A stretch of DNA of 47,758 bases, taken from positions 1 to 47,758 of the forward strand of contig CAJFVL010000019.1 in the NCBI GenBank assembly GCA_904420465.1, given 5' to 3'. Of this stretch, positions 7,730 to 15,858 are shown in pieces. Positions within the stretch are counted from its first letter, which is position 1. Each line of letters begins with the position of its first letter. The translations under genes and the position numbers were made by a program. The DNA comes from an uncultured Clostridium sp. (GTDB taxonomy: Bacteria; Bacillota; Clostridia; Oscillospirales; Oscillospiraceae). The notes below the pieces were generated by a model. It searched no databases. It was not told the DNA's origin and saw only the letters and a program-made list of their open reading frames with translations.

Positions 7730-9145
7730 ATGTACGCAGCTTTTTCCGCGCTGGTCCAGAACCTGAACGATCTGTTGTATACCTATGTTCTCATCATCCT
7801 GCTGGTGGCGGCGGGACTGTATTTCACCGTACGGACCAGACTGGTCCAGGTGCGCCTGCTCCCCGAGTCCATTCGGGTGGTGGGGGAAAAGACGGGGGAC
7901 CGCAACTCCATCTCCGCCTTTGAGGCGCTGATGGTGTCCACCGCCAGCCGGGTGGGTACCGCCAACATTGTGGGGGTGGCGGGGGCCATCTGCATCGGGG
8001 GCTACGGCGCGGTGTTCTGGATGTGGCTCATCGCCATCATCGGCGGGGCCTCCGCCTTTATCGAGAGCACCCTGGCGCAGATCTACAAGAAGCGTGACGC
8101 CCACGGCGGAAGCTACGGCGGCCCGGCCTACTATATCGAGGCCGCCCTTCACAGCCGTTTTTTAGGGGTGGTCTTTGCGGTGGTGCTGATCCTGACCTAC
8201 GCCGGCGGCTTCAATATGCTGGCCTCCTTCAACATGATCGCCACCATGACGGCCTACGACTTCTATACCCAGGTCAACGTCCCTGTCATCGGCGGGGCGC
8301 TGCTGGCCATTCTGGTGGCGGTGTGCATCCTGGGGGGCGGCAAGCGTCTGGTGCGCATCACCGGAGTGCTGGTCCCCGTGATGGGGGTGCTGTATATCCT
8401 CATGGCCCTGGTGGTCATGGTCATGAACATTGAGCTGCTGCCCGGCGTGATGGCCGCTATTTTCAAGGGGGCCTTTGACGTGGAGGCCATCTTCGGCGGC
8501 TTTGCCGGGTCGGCGGTGATGCAGGGCATCAAGCGGGGCCTGTTCTCCAATGAGGCGGGCGTGGGCTCCGCCCCCAACGCCGCGGCGGCGGCCAATGTGT
8601 CCCATCCGGTGAAGCAGGGGCTGGTCCAGATGCTCTCCGTCTTTATCGACACCCTGCTGGTGTGCTCGGCCACCGCCATGATGTGCCTGTGCTCCGGTGT
8701 GGCCCCCGACATCTCCATGCAGGACGGGGCGTCCTATGTCCAGCTGGCGCTGAGCACCGTGTTCGGCTCGGTGGGACCCTACTTTATCACGGTGGCCATG
8801 CTGCTGTTTGCCTTTACCACCCTGCTGGGCAACCTGTTCTACTGCGAGGGCTGTCTGAACTACATCGCCAGGCGTACGCTGCCCAACTGGCAGATGAACG
8901 TGTTCCGGGTGATTGCCGCCCTGGTGGTGTTCCTGGGGGCACAGATGGAGCTGAACCTGGTGTGGAGCATCGCCGAGGTAATGATGGGGGTCATGGTGCT
9001 GATCAACCTGCCCGTCCTGGTGCTGCTGGCCGGGCCGGCTGTTCGGGCCCTGAACGACTACACCGCACAGAAGCGGACGGGCCGCAATCCGGTGTTCAAG
9101 GCGGCCTCCATCGGCCTGAAGCAGAAAACCGACTTCTGGAACTGA
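7730..9145 (+). CDS. AGCS-family sodium:alanine/glycine symporter
   Basis: This 471-residue membrane protein has about ten to eleven hydrophobic helices. Family motifs include SRVGTANIVGVAGAICIGG near the N-terminus, GGSYGGPAYYIE in the second quarter, and GLFSNEAGVGSAPNAAA in the middle. AGCS carriers (AlsT, DagA, GlyP) move alanine or glycine into the cell with sodium or protons. The start at 7730 places a short soluble leader before the first helix; its Shine-Dalgarno is weak, so the start is uncertain. The gene stands alone between sigE and rex and ends in a good terminator. A sodium- or proton-dependent carrier fits an organism whose Rnf complex pumps ions, but the coupling ion cannot be read from the sequence. 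Confidence 0.93.
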   Translation: MYAAFSALVQNLNDLLYTYVLIILLVAAGLYFTVRTRLVQVRLLPESIRVVGEKTGDRNSISAFEALMVSTASRVGTANIVGVAGAICIGGYGAVFWMWLIAIIGGASAFIESTLAQIYKKRDAHGGSYGGPAYYIEAALHSRFLGVVFAVVLILTYAGGFNMLASFNMIATMTAYDFYTQVNVPVIGGALLAILVAVCILGGGKRLVRITGVLVPVMGVLYILMALVVMVMNIELLPGVMAAIFKGAFDVEAIFGGFAGSAVMQGIKRGLFSNEAGVGSAPNAAAAANVSHPVKQGLVQMLSVFIDTLLVCSATAMMCLCSGVAPDISMQDGASYVQLALSTVFGSVGPYFITVAMLLFAFTTLLGNLFYCEGCLNYIARRTLPNWQMNVFRVIAALVVFLGAQMELNLVWSIAEVMMGVMVLINLPVLVLLAGPAVRALNDYTAQKRTGRNPVFKAASIGLKQKTDFWN

Positions 9146-9174
9146 GGGACGAAGCCGAACTATCTGATATTTGG

Positions 9175-9205
9175 ACGCCGCGGGCCGCAGGTCCGCGGCG
9201 TTTTT
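9175..9205 (+). terminator. Rho-independent terminator after the AGCS gene
   Basis: A perfect 9-bp GC-rich stem (ACGCCGCGG with CCGCGGCGT) with a 9-nt loop is followed directly by TTTTT. Confidence 0.88.
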
Positions 9206-9272
9206 CCTTCTGAAACGGGGAAAATAAGGGGCGCCGGACGGGAGCGGACAGGCTGTCCCGAGGGAAAAAGGT

Positions 9273-9301
9273 TTGACAGCGGGGTACAGATAGAGTAAAC
9301 T
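9273..9301 (+). promoter_or_regulatory. Promoter of rex
   Basis: TTGACA (9273-9278), a 17-bp spacer and TAAACT (9296-9301) precede rex by about 60 bp. TGTAACAA at 9301-9308, just past the -10, resembles one half of the known clostridial Rex site (TTGTTAA-N4-TTAACAA), but no clear second half is present. Autoregulation is therefore only a possibility. Confidence 0.72.
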
Positions 9302-9362
9302 GTAACAAAACAACCAGATTTCCCCGGCTTGCGCGGCCGGAGACGGAAGTGGAGGTGTTCCA

Positions 9363-10040
9363 TTGAAGCGCAATTCCAAAGTATCCACCGCGGTGATCCG
9401 CCGCCTGCCCCGGTATTACCGCCAGCTCTCCGAGCTGCAGGACGCCGGCGTGGTCCGCATCTCCTCCAGCGTGCTGGGCAAGTCCATGGGGCTTACCGCC
9501 TCTCAGATCCGGCAGGACCTGTTCTGCTTCGGCGGCTTCGGCCAGCAGGGCTACGGCTACAAGGTGGACAGCCTGAAGGAGGAGATCGGCGAGATTCTGG
9601 GCATCAGCCGGGGGCACACCATTGTGGTGCTGGGCACCGGCAACCTGGGACGGGCCATCATTGAAAATTTTCGCTTTTCCAGCAACGGCTTCAAGCTGCT
9701 GGCCGCCTTTGACGTCAATCCCCAGGTGGTGGGCACCCGCATCGCCGGAACTCCGGTGTACCACGCCGACACGCTGGAGCATTTTATCGCGGAGAACCCG
9801 ACAGACGTGGGGATGCTGACGGTGCCCATCTCAGCCGCCCAGGAGATGGGGGAGCGGCTGGCCGCCGCCGGGGTGAAGGGAATTTGGAACTTCACCAATT
9901 ATGAGATCTCCATCTCCCAGGAGAATGTGGTGGTGGAGTCGGTCCATTTTTCCGACAGTCTGCTGGCCTTGAGCTACATGATCTCCCAGCGGGAGGACGG
10001 TCAGCTGGAGCAGGACGAACAGGAGGGGACAAAGCTGTGA
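9363..10040 (+). CDS. rex: Redox-sensing transcriptional repressor Rex
   Basis: This 225-residue protein has an N-terminal winged helix (about 1-80, with AVIRRLPRYYRQL and TASQIRQDLFCFGGFG). A Rossmann domain with the dinucleotide motif VVLGTGNLGRA at residues 88-98 follows. The C-terminal swapped helix contains SLLALSYM. Rex binds DNA when NAD dominates and leaves it when NADH rises, controlling fermentation and electron-transfer genes. The start is TTG at 9363, supported by GGAGGTG 6 nt upstream. Its stop overlaps the GTG start of the SLH gene. The rnf operon begins 1.7 kb downstream, a functionally sensible neighbour because Rnf makes NADH. Confidence 0.96.
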   Translation: MKRNSKVSTAVIRRLPRYYRQLSELQDAGVVRISSSVLGKSMGLTASQIRQDLFCFGGFGQQGYGYKVDSLKEEIGEILGISRGHTIVVLGTGNLGRAIIENFRFSSNGFKLLAAFDVNPQVVGTRIAGTPVYHADTLEHFIAENPTDVGMLTVPISAAQEMGERLAAAGVKGIWNFTNYEISISQENVVVESVHFSDSLLALSYMISQREDGQLEQDEQEGTKL

Positions 10041-11134
10041 AAAAATCTGCCGCGCGCCTCCTGTGCCTGACAGGGGTGCTGGCTGTTCTGGCCTGCGGGG
10101 CCTACGCCCTCTCCTCGGGGGACAGCCTGGTGTCCCTGCGCTACCTTCAGGAGGTCTTTTTCCCCCAGGCGGTGGAGCAGGGAACCCAGGCGGCCGGCGA
10201 AAAGCTTCAGGAGACCTATGACGCCGCCAAGGAGCAGCTGGACCAGCTCCAGTCAAGCTACCTGGGCGGCCAGGCCGGCGGCAGCTACAGCGCCGCCCTC
10301 CAGCCCCGGGAGTGGTCCGACGGGGACACGGTGGAGGTGGGGACAGGCTCCGGCCTGCTGCTGCTGGAGGGGACGGTGACCGTCACCCATAACGGCGCCC
10401 TCATTGATGTGACCGACGGGGCCGAGGTGGCCTCGGGGGGACGGCTGACGGCCGGACACCGCTATCTGGCGGGGGAGGACACCACGGTCCAGGCCCAGGT
10501 CATCTCGGGGGCGGCCAGCATGGGCGTTCAGGGCGCCTACACCTATACGGCAGGGGAGGGGGAGAGCACCCCCTTCTATGATGTCTGCCGCACCGACTGG
10601 TTCTATGACCCGGTTTCCTATGTCTACGCCAACAGCCTGTTTTCCGGCATGTCGGAGCATGAGTTCGGACCCGGCGAGCCCATGAACCGGGCCATGCTGA
10701 TGACGGTGCTCTACCAGATGGCGGGCGCCCCGGCCGACGAGCTCCAGGCGGCTGACGTCTCCTTTTCCGACGTGCCCGAGTCCGCCTGGTACGCCGACTA
10801 TGTGAAGTGGGGCGCCGCCCAGGGCATCACCGGCGGCACCGGTGAGAATACCTTCAGCCCCGAGCAGCAGGTTACCCGGCAGGAGGTGGTCACCCTCCTC
10901 TACAGCTTCACCCGCAGCTATCTGGGCCTGACCCCCGGGGCGGGGGCCGACCTTTCGGGATATCAGGACCTGGGCACGGTGGACAGCTGGGCCTTGGAGT
11001 CCATGTCCTGGGCGGTGGGGCAGGGGATTGTCAGCTCCTCCTCCGCCGACGCCCTCACGCTCAGCCCCAGGCAGAGCGCCAACCGGGCCGAGGTGGCCGC
11101 CATGCTCCGGGCCTTTTCTGAAAAAATCCTGTGA
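10037..11134 (+). CDS. Exported protein with C-terminal SLH domains
   Basis: This 365-residue protein has a signal peptide (KK start, hydrophobic core to about residue 25, Ala-rich cleavage region). A short coiled-coil-like stretch follows at about 40-75, then a Gly/Thr-rich beta domain (about 80-185). The C-terminal half carries S-layer homology repeats: WFYDPVSYVYANSLFSG, WYADYVKWGAAQGITGG with VTRQEVVTLLY, and WALESMSWAVGQGIV with NRAEVAAMLRAF. SLH domains bind pyruvylated secondary cell-wall polymers, so the protein probably sits on the wall. The GTG start overlaps the rex stop by 4 nt with AGGAGG upstream, so it is co-translated with rex. The role of the beta domain is unknown. Confidence 0.88.
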   Translation: MKKSAARLLCLTGVLAVLACGAYALSSGDSLVSLRYLQEVFFPQAVEQGTQAAGEKLQETYDAAKEQLDQLQSSYLGGQAGGSYSAALQPREWSDGDTVEVGTGSGLLLLEGTVTVTHNGALIDVTDGAEVASGGRLTAGHRYLAGEDTTVQAQVISGAASMGVQGAYTYTAGEGESTPFYDVCRTDWFYDPVSYVYANSLFSGMSEHEFGPGEPMNRAMLMTVLYQMAGAPADELQAADVSFSDVPESAWYADYVKWGAAQGITGGTGENTFSPEQQVTRQEVVTLLYSFTRSYLGLTPGAGADLSGYQDLGTVDSWALESMSWAVGQGIVSSSSADALTLSPRQSANRAEVAAMLRAFSEKIL

Positions 11135-11223
11135 CAGGGCAGAACCTCCCGGCCCGGCGTGAATATGATGGGGTGAGAGCGGCAAACAGCCTCTCTTAAA
11201 ACTTCATATCGGGAGGTACTCAA

Positions 11224-11367
11224 ATGGGGTGCTGCAATAACGGTTTTGGCGGCGGGGGCTGCCTGTGGATCATCATTCTGCTCATCATCGTGTGCTGCTG
11301 CTGCGGAAACGGCTTTGGCTCCGGGAATGGCTGCGGCTGCGGCAACAACAACTGCGGCTGCTGCTGA
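11224..11367 (+). CDS. 47-residue Cys/Gly-rich membrane micropeptide
   Basis: GGGAGG stands 7 nt before ATG at 11224, followed by 47 codons. The peptide has three parts: a Gly/Asn/Cys head (MGCCNNGFGGGGC), a central hydrophobic helix (LWIIILLIIV), and a Cys/Gly/Asn tail with four consecutive Cys followed by GCGCG and NNNCGCC. It contains 12 cysteines. A strong terminator follows 14 nt after the stop, so this is the last gene of the rex-SLH unit or a separate small transcript. Similar tiny proteins in Clostridia are, as I recall, sometimes auto-annotated as chorion-class high-cysteine proteins. That name is uninformative. The function is unknown; metal binding or a spore or envelope role are guesses. 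Confidence 0.8.
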   Translation: MGCCNNGFGGGGCLWIIILLIIVCCCCGNGFGSGNGCGCGNNNCGCC

Positions 11368-11380
11368 GAGAGATACGGCG

Positions 11381-11420
11381 AAAATCCGGCACAGGGGAAT
11401 TTCCCCTGTGCCGGATTTTT
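11381..11420 (+). terminator. Strong Rho-independent terminator after the micropeptide gene
   Basis: A 19-bp near-continuous stem runs from 11381-11399 to 11401-11419, with core CCGGCACAGGGGAA pairing with TTCCCCTGTGCCGG. The flanking A and T tracts make it potentially bidirectional. Confidence 0.93.
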
Positions 11421-11478
11421 CTGTAAAGGGGCGCCCGAAGCTTTTTCCCGGTCTGCGCCTGGTTTTTTAAATAAATTC

Positions 11479-11507
11479 TTGCAATTTCTTGCAGGACGGT
11501 GTATGAT
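11479..11507 (+). promoter_or_regulatory. Promoter of the rnf operon
   Basis: TTGCAA (11479-11484), a 17-bp spacer and TATGAT (11502-11507) lie in a locally AT-rich stretch. TTGCA occurs twice (11479 and 11489). Transcription would start near 11514, leaving a leader of about 210 nt. I found no full Rex palindrome here. Confidence 0.65.
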
Positions 11508-11513
11508 AAACCC

Positions 11514-11723
11514 TGCAAGCGTGACCGACGGCTCCTGCCTCTCTGCAACCGGAGGATGGGGGCCGGCGGGCTTTGTCGCGCACCATCGGGTGCGGACAAG
11601 AAAATTCTGAGATAGGGAGGGGAAGCGGTCCCCGGCGCGTGTTGGAAGGGAGAAGCCGGCGGAAAAGAGACAGGCAGCCTGTTTGATTCCAGCGACTGCA
11701 GTTATAGGGAGGTTGAAATCCGA
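11514..11723 (+). ncRNA. Long structured 5' leader of the rnf operon (unidentified)
   Basis: About 210 nt separate the predicted start of transcription from the rnfC start and hold no convincing ORF. The clearest element is a hairpin at 11572-11600: TTTGTC, a bulged G, CGCACC, loop ATCG, GGTGCG, GACAAG, about 12 bp in all. A GGCTCC segment (11530-11535) can pair with downstream GGAG and GCC. A GGGAGG ribosome site lies just before rnfC. I do not recognise a known riboswitch class and saw no terminator with a T-tract. Any control would therefore more likely act on translation or RNA stability. Confidence 0.4.
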
Positions 11724-13034
11724 ATGAGCAAATTTCTCAGGCGCTCAGCACTGGGCGCGGGAGTGCCGCATGAAAAGCGGACCTCCAGCATGGAGACGGC
11801 AGTGATGCCGCTGCCCTCCAAAATCGTATTATCCATGTCCCAGCACATCGGAGCCCCCGCCTCGCCCACGGTGGCCAAGGGCGACCAGGTCTATGTGGGC
11901 ACCGTGGTGGGAAAATCGGGGGGCTTTGTCTCCTCTGACATTCACTCCGGCGTGTCGGGAATTGTGGATGGGATCACCACCATCACCGCCCCCAACGGGG
12001 CGGTCCAGACCGCGGTGGTCATCATCCCCGACGGGGAACAGAAGGTGGACCCCTCCGTGGCGCCCCCCCAGGTCACCGACCTGAAGTCCTTCCAGGACGC
12101 GGTCCGGGCCAGCGGCCTGGTGGGCCTGGGCGGCGCAGGCTTCCCCGCGGCGGTGAAGCTGGCTCCCAAGAACCTGGATGAGATTGACACCCTCATCGTC
12201 AACGGCGCCGAGTGCGAGCCCTACATCACCTCGGACAACCGCTGCCTGCTGGAGGACACCCAGTACATCCTCAGCGGCATCAAGGCGGTGATGAAGTATT
12301 TGGAAATTCCCAAGTGCGTCATCGGCATCGAGGGCAACAAGCCCAAGGCCATTGAACATATCAAGGCGGCCATCGACTTTGAAGGGGTTGAGGTCAAGAC
12401 GCTGCCCTGCCGCTACCCCCAGGGCGCTGAGAAGGTGCTCATCGAGAACTGCACCGGCCGGGAGGTCCCCTTCCCCGGCCTGCCCTCCGACGTGGGCGTC
12501 ATTGTGATGAACGTGACCTCCATCGCCTTTGTGGGCAAATATCTGGCCACCGGCATGCCGCTGGTCACCAAGCGGCTCACTGTGGACGGCGACATCGTCA
12601 AGGACCCCAAGAATGTGGAGGTGGTCATCGGCACCCCGGTGCAGGAGCTGCTGGACTTCTGCGGCGGTCTTACCGACGAGCCGGGCAAGGTTCTTTACGG
12701 CGGCCCCATGATGGGCAACTGTATCGCCGACCTGTCCCAGCCCGTGCTGAAGAACAACAACGCCGTGCTGGCCTTCTCCAAAAAGTGGGCCCATATTCCC
12801 AAGGCCACCAACTGCATCCACTGCGGCCGGTGCGCCAACGCCTGCCCCCTGGGTCTGTCCGCCAAGGAAATTGTACAGGCCTACAACGACGGCAACGTGG
12901 ACCTGCTGGTGGAGCTCAACGCCGATTTGTGCATGAGCTGCGGCACCTGCTCCTTCGTCTGCCCCGCCAAGCGGCCGCTGGCCCCCTCCATCGCCCTGGC
13001 GAAGATCATGATGAAGAATGGAGGTAAAAAGTGA
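11724..13034 (+). CDS. rnfC: Rnf complex subunit C (NADH-binding, electron entry/exit)
   Basis: This 436-residue soluble subunit contains the nucleotide/FMN-binding region homologous to complex I NuoF (GLVGLGGAGFPAAVKL near residue 133 and LIVNGAECEPYITSD). A SLBB-like segment follows, and two 4Fe-4S motifs lie near the C-terminus (CIHCGRCANACPL and CMSCGTCSFVCPAKRP). RnfC binds NAD(H) and passes electrons to or from the membrane subunits of the ferredoxin:NAD oxidoreductase. The usual N-terminal GG-HP signature is replaced by ALGAGVPHEKRTS, a small oddity. It is the first gene of rnfCDGEAB with GGGAGG upstream. Its stop touches the rnfD start. Confidence 0.96.
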   Translation: MSKFLRRSALGAGVPHEKRTSSMETAVMPLPSKIVLSMSQHIGAPASPTVAKGDQVYVGTVVGKSGGFVSSDIHSGVSGIVDGITTITAPNGAVQTAVVIIPDGEQKVDPSVAPPQVTDLKSFQDAVRASGLVGLGGAGFPAAVKLAPKNLDEIDTLIVNGAECEPYITSDNRCLLEDTQYILSGIKAVMKYLEIPKCVIGIEGNKPKAIEHIKAAIDFEGVEVKTLPCRYPQGAEKVLIENCTGREVPFPGLPSDVGVIVMNVTSIAFVGKYLATGMPLVTKRLTVDGDIVKDPKNVEVVIGTPVQELLDFCGGLTDEPGKVLYGGPMMGNCIADLSQPVLKNNNAVLAFSKKWAHIPKATNCIHCGRCANACPLGLSAKEIVQAYNDGNVDLLVELNADLCMSCGTCSFVCPAKRPLAPSIALAKIMMKNGGKK

Positions 13035-13987
13035 TGGCCAACAACAAACTGATTGTCACCGCGGCCCCCCACATCACCAGTGCGGAGTCCACCCAGTCCA
13101 TCATGATGAAGGTGTGTCTGGCCCTGTGCCCCACCCTCATCGCCTCCATCCTGATTTTCGGGATCAACGCCCTGATCCTCACCGCGGTGTGCGTGATCGC
13201 CTGTGTGTTCTTCGAGTGGGCCTACTGCAAGCTGATGGGCCGGGAGGTCGCCGTTTCCGACTTCTCCGCCGTGGTCACCGGCATGCTGCTGGCCTTCAAC
13301 CTGCCGGCCAGCCTGCCCTGGTGGATGGCCCTGGTGGGCTGTTTCATCGCCATTGTCATTGTCAAGCAGCTCTTTGGCGGCCTGGGCTACAACATCGCCA
13401 ACCCCGCCATCGTGGGCCGCATCGCCATGGCCATGGGCTTTGCCGGGGCCATGTCCTCCTATCCCATTCCCGACAGCGGCATCGACGCCCTGGCCTCCGC
13501 CACCCCCCTGGCTGTGGCTGACCAGCTGGGGAGCGGCGACTATGTGACCCTTCTCCTGGGCACCCACGGCGGCGTTCTGGGCGAGACCTGCGCCATCACC
13601 ATTCTGGCCGGCGGCATCTTCCTCATTGCCACCAAGGTCATCAGCCCCATTATCCCGGTGACCTATCTGGCCACCGTGGCCGTGCTCAGCCTGGTTTCCG
13701 GCCAGGACCCCATCGTGCAGCTGCTCTCCGGCGGCCTGATGCTGGGCGCCTTCTTCATGGCCACCGACTATGTCACCTCGCCCACCACCGACAAGGGCAA
13801 GCTGATCTTCGGTCTGGGCCTGGGCATCATCACCTGGGCCATCCGGTTCCTGGGCACCATGGCGGAGGGCGTCTCCTTCTCCATCCTGCTGATGAACTTC
13901 ACCGTACCCTATATCGAGGTCCTCACCCGTCAGGACCGCCTGGGCATCGCCAAAGTCAAGAAGAATAAGGAGGGTGCCGGGAAATGA
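13034..13987 (+). CDS. rnfD: Rnf complex subunit D (membrane flavoprotein)
   Basis: This 317-residue subunit has about nine to ten membrane helices and belongs to the NqrB/RnfD family. SATPLA near residue 155 corresponds to the region where RnfD carries covalently bound FMN on Thr. MATDYVTSPTTDKGKLIFG near the C-terminus is a family signature. RnfD is part of the ion-translocating core. The ATG at 13034 overlaps the rnfC stop and has GGAGGT 8 nt upstream. An in-frame GTG one codon earlier is the alternative. It overlaps rnfG by 4 nt. Confidence 0.95.
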   Translation: MANNKLIVTAAPHITSAESTQSIMMKVCLALCPTLIASILIFGINALILTAVCVIACVFFEWAYCKLMGREVAVSDFSAVVTGMLLAFNLPASLPWWMALVGCFIAIVIVKQLFGGLGYNIANPAIVGRIAMAMGFAGAMSSYPIPDSGIDALASATPLAVADQLGSGDYVTLLLGTHGGVLGETCAITILAGGIFLIATKVISPIIPVTYLATVAVLSLVSGQDPIVQLLSGGLMLGAFFMATDYVTSPTTDKGKLIFGLGLGIITWAIRFLGTMAEGVSFSILLMNFTVPYIEVLTRQDRLGIAKVKKNKEGAGK

Positions 13988-14514
13988 ACAACTGGAATCG
14001 CATCTGGAAGCCCATTGTGGTGCTTTCCGTCATCTGCGTCGTGGTGACGGCCGCCCTGGCCGCCACCAACGAGGTCACCGCTCCCATTATTGAGGCGGCC
14101 CGGATCGAGGCGGAGAACGCCGCCCGGCTCCAGGTCCTGCCCGAGGCCGACGACTTCACCGAGGTGCCCGGCATCGCCGTGGACGGCGTCTCTGCCGTCT
14201 ATGAGGCCAACAACGGCGCCGGGTATGTGTTCACCACCTCCGCCCGGGGCTACGGCGGCGAGGTGGTGGTCATGGTGGGCATCAACGCCGACGGCGCCAT
14301 CGAGGCCCTCACTGTCACCAGTCACGGCGAAAGTCCGGGCATCGGCACCAACGTGGTGGACAGTGCGGAATACCTGGGCCAGTATGTGGGCCTGCCGGCC
14401 CAGCAGCTGACGCTGGGCGTGGACATTGACGCCCATACCGGCGCCACCGTCTCCAGCACTGCGGTGATTGATGCGGTGAATGCCGCCATCGAAGCCTACA
14501 ACCAGATTCCTTGA
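13984..14514 (+). CDS. rnfG: Rnf complex subunit G (covalent FMN)
   Basis: This 176-residue protein has one N-terminal membrane anchor (about 9-28) and an exposed FMN-binding domain. HTGATVSSTAV near residue 151 is the flavinylation motif, where the Thr after GA carries FMN through a phosphoester. GESPGIGTNVVD is the second family block. Flavinylation normally needs ApbE, which is not encoded in this window. The gene overlaps rnfD and is followed closely by rnfE. Confidence 0.95.
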   Translation: MNNWNRIWKPIVVLSVICVVVTAALAATNEVTAPIIEAARIEAENAARLQVLPEADDFTEVPGIAVDGVSAVYEANNGAGYVFTTSARGYGGEVVVMVGINADGAIEALTVTSHGESPGIGTNVVDSAEYLGQYVGLPAQQLTLGVDIDAHTGATVSSTAVIDAVNAAIEAYNQIP

Positions 14515-14530
14515 AAGGCGGTGAGTCGAG

Positions 14531-15220
14531 ATGAGCAGCAATAACAAGCTGAAAATTTTTACCAACGGATTTTTAACGGAAAACCCTGTGCTGGTGCTTG
14601 TTCTGGGCACCTGTCCCACCCTGGCCACCTCTACCATGGCCTCCAACGGCATCGGTATGGGCCTGGCGGCCACCTTTGTGCTGGTGTGCTCCAATATCGT
14701 AATTTCCGCGCTGCGGAACATCATCCCCAATCAGGTGCGGATTCCCTGTTACATCACCGTCATCGCCGGCTTCGTGTCGGTGGTGCAGATGCTGGTGGAG
14801 GCCTTTGTACCCGCCCTGGACACTGCTTTGGGCGTGTACCTGCCCCTGATCGTGGTTAACTGCATCATTCTGGGCCGGGCGGAGATGTTTGCCTCCAAGA
14901 ACGGCATCCTGGACTCCGCTCTGGACGGCCTGGGCATGGGCCTGGGCTTTATGGTCACCCTGACCATCATGGGCACCATCCGGGAGATCCTGGGCTCCGG
15001 CACCTGGATGTCCGGGCTGGACGGCCTGTTCCCCTTCCTGCCCGAGGGCTTTGCCATCCAGGTCCTGCCCGAGAGCATCGACCCCTTCACCATTATGACC
15101 AGCGCCCCCGGCGGCTTCTTTATCTTCGGCGTGATGATGGCGGCGGCCACCTGGCTGACCACCCGCTCCAAGAAGAAGGCTGCCGCCCCTGCTGAGGCTG
15201 CGGAAGGAGGGAATGCGTAA
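14531..15220 (+). CDS. rnfE: Rnf complex subunit E (integral membrane)
   Basis: This 229-residue protein of the NqrD/RnfE family has six predicted helices. Signatures include NPVLVLVLGTCPTLA near the N-terminus, IPCYITVIAGFVSVVQ, and GVYLPLIVVNCIILGRAE with its membrane Cys. RnfE and RnfA form an inverted pair in the membrane that holds an iron-sulfur centre in related complexes. The C-terminus is an Ala/Lys-rich tail. Its stop overlaps the rnfA start by one base. Confidence 0.96.
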   Translation: MSSNNKLKIFTNGFLTENPVLVLVLGTCPTLATSTMASNGIGMGLAATFVLVCSNIVISALRNIIPNQVRIPCYITVIAGFVSVVQMLVEAFVPALDTALGVYLPLIVVNCIILGRAEMFASKNGILDSALDGLGMGLGFMVTLTIMGTIREILGSGTWMSGLDGLFPFLPEGFAIQVLPESIDPFTIMTSAPGGFFIFGVMMAAATWLTTRSKKKAAAPAEAAEGGNA

Positions 15221-15840
15221 TGGCTGTTGAGCTTGCTGTTATCTTTTTCTCCATGATCCTGGTGGACAACTATGTGCTGGTTCAGTTCCTGGGTATCTGC
15301 CCCTTCCTGGGCGTGTCCAAGAAGCTGGACAGCGCGGTGGGCATGTCCCTGGCTGTCACCTTCGTCATGGTGCTGGCTACCGCTGCCACCTGGCCCATTC
15401 AGACCTTCCTGCTGACCCCCGCCAATGCGGACGGCACCCTGAAGTGGGATATGGGCTATCTCCAGACCATCGTGTTCATCCTGATCATCGCCATTCTGGT
15501 CCAGCTGCTGGAGAGCATTTTGAAGAAGTACATCCCCGCCCTGTACAAGGCCCTGGGCGTGTACCTGCCCCTGATCACCACCAACTGCACCATCCTGGGC
15601 GTGACCGTGCTGAACATCGACAACGGCTATGACTTCCTGGAGAGCATCGTCTGCGCGGCAGGCGCCGGCATCGGCTATCTGGTGGCCATGGTACTGTTCT
15701 CCGGCGTGCGCCGCCGGGTGGAGCAGGCCATGCCGCCCAAGTGCTTCAAGGACCTGCCCATCACGCTGGTGTCCGCGGCAATGGTCTCCCTGTCCTTCAT
15801 GGGCTTCGGCGGCATCGTCGAGAACATCTTCGGCGTGTGA
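15220..15840 (+). CDS. rnfA: Rnf complex subunit A (integral membrane)
   Basis: This 206-residue, six-helix protein of the NqrE/RnfA family is the structural partner of RnfE. Motifs include DNYVLVQFLGICPFLGVSKK with a membrane Cys and GVYLPLITTNCTILG with the matching second Cys. The two Cys-bearing segments mirror those of RnfE. TAATG overlap with rnfE suggests coupled translation. Confidence 0.96.
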   Translation: MAVELAVIFFSMILVDNYVLVQFLGICPFLGVSKKLDSAVGMSLAVTFVMVLATAATWPIQTFLLTPANADGTLKWDMGYLQTIVFILIIAILVQLLESILKKYIPALYKALGVYLPLITTNCTILGVTVLNIDNGYDFLESIVCAAGAGIGYLVAMVLFSGVRRRVEQAMPPKCFKDLPITLVSAAMVSLSFMGFGGIVENIFGV

Positions 15841-15858
15841 TAGGAGGGGGAAATTAGA

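Noticed and set aside
11461-11507. Rex operator at the rnf promoter
   Set aside because: The area is AT-rich with TTGCA repeats but lacks the paired TTGTTAA/TTAACAA halves.
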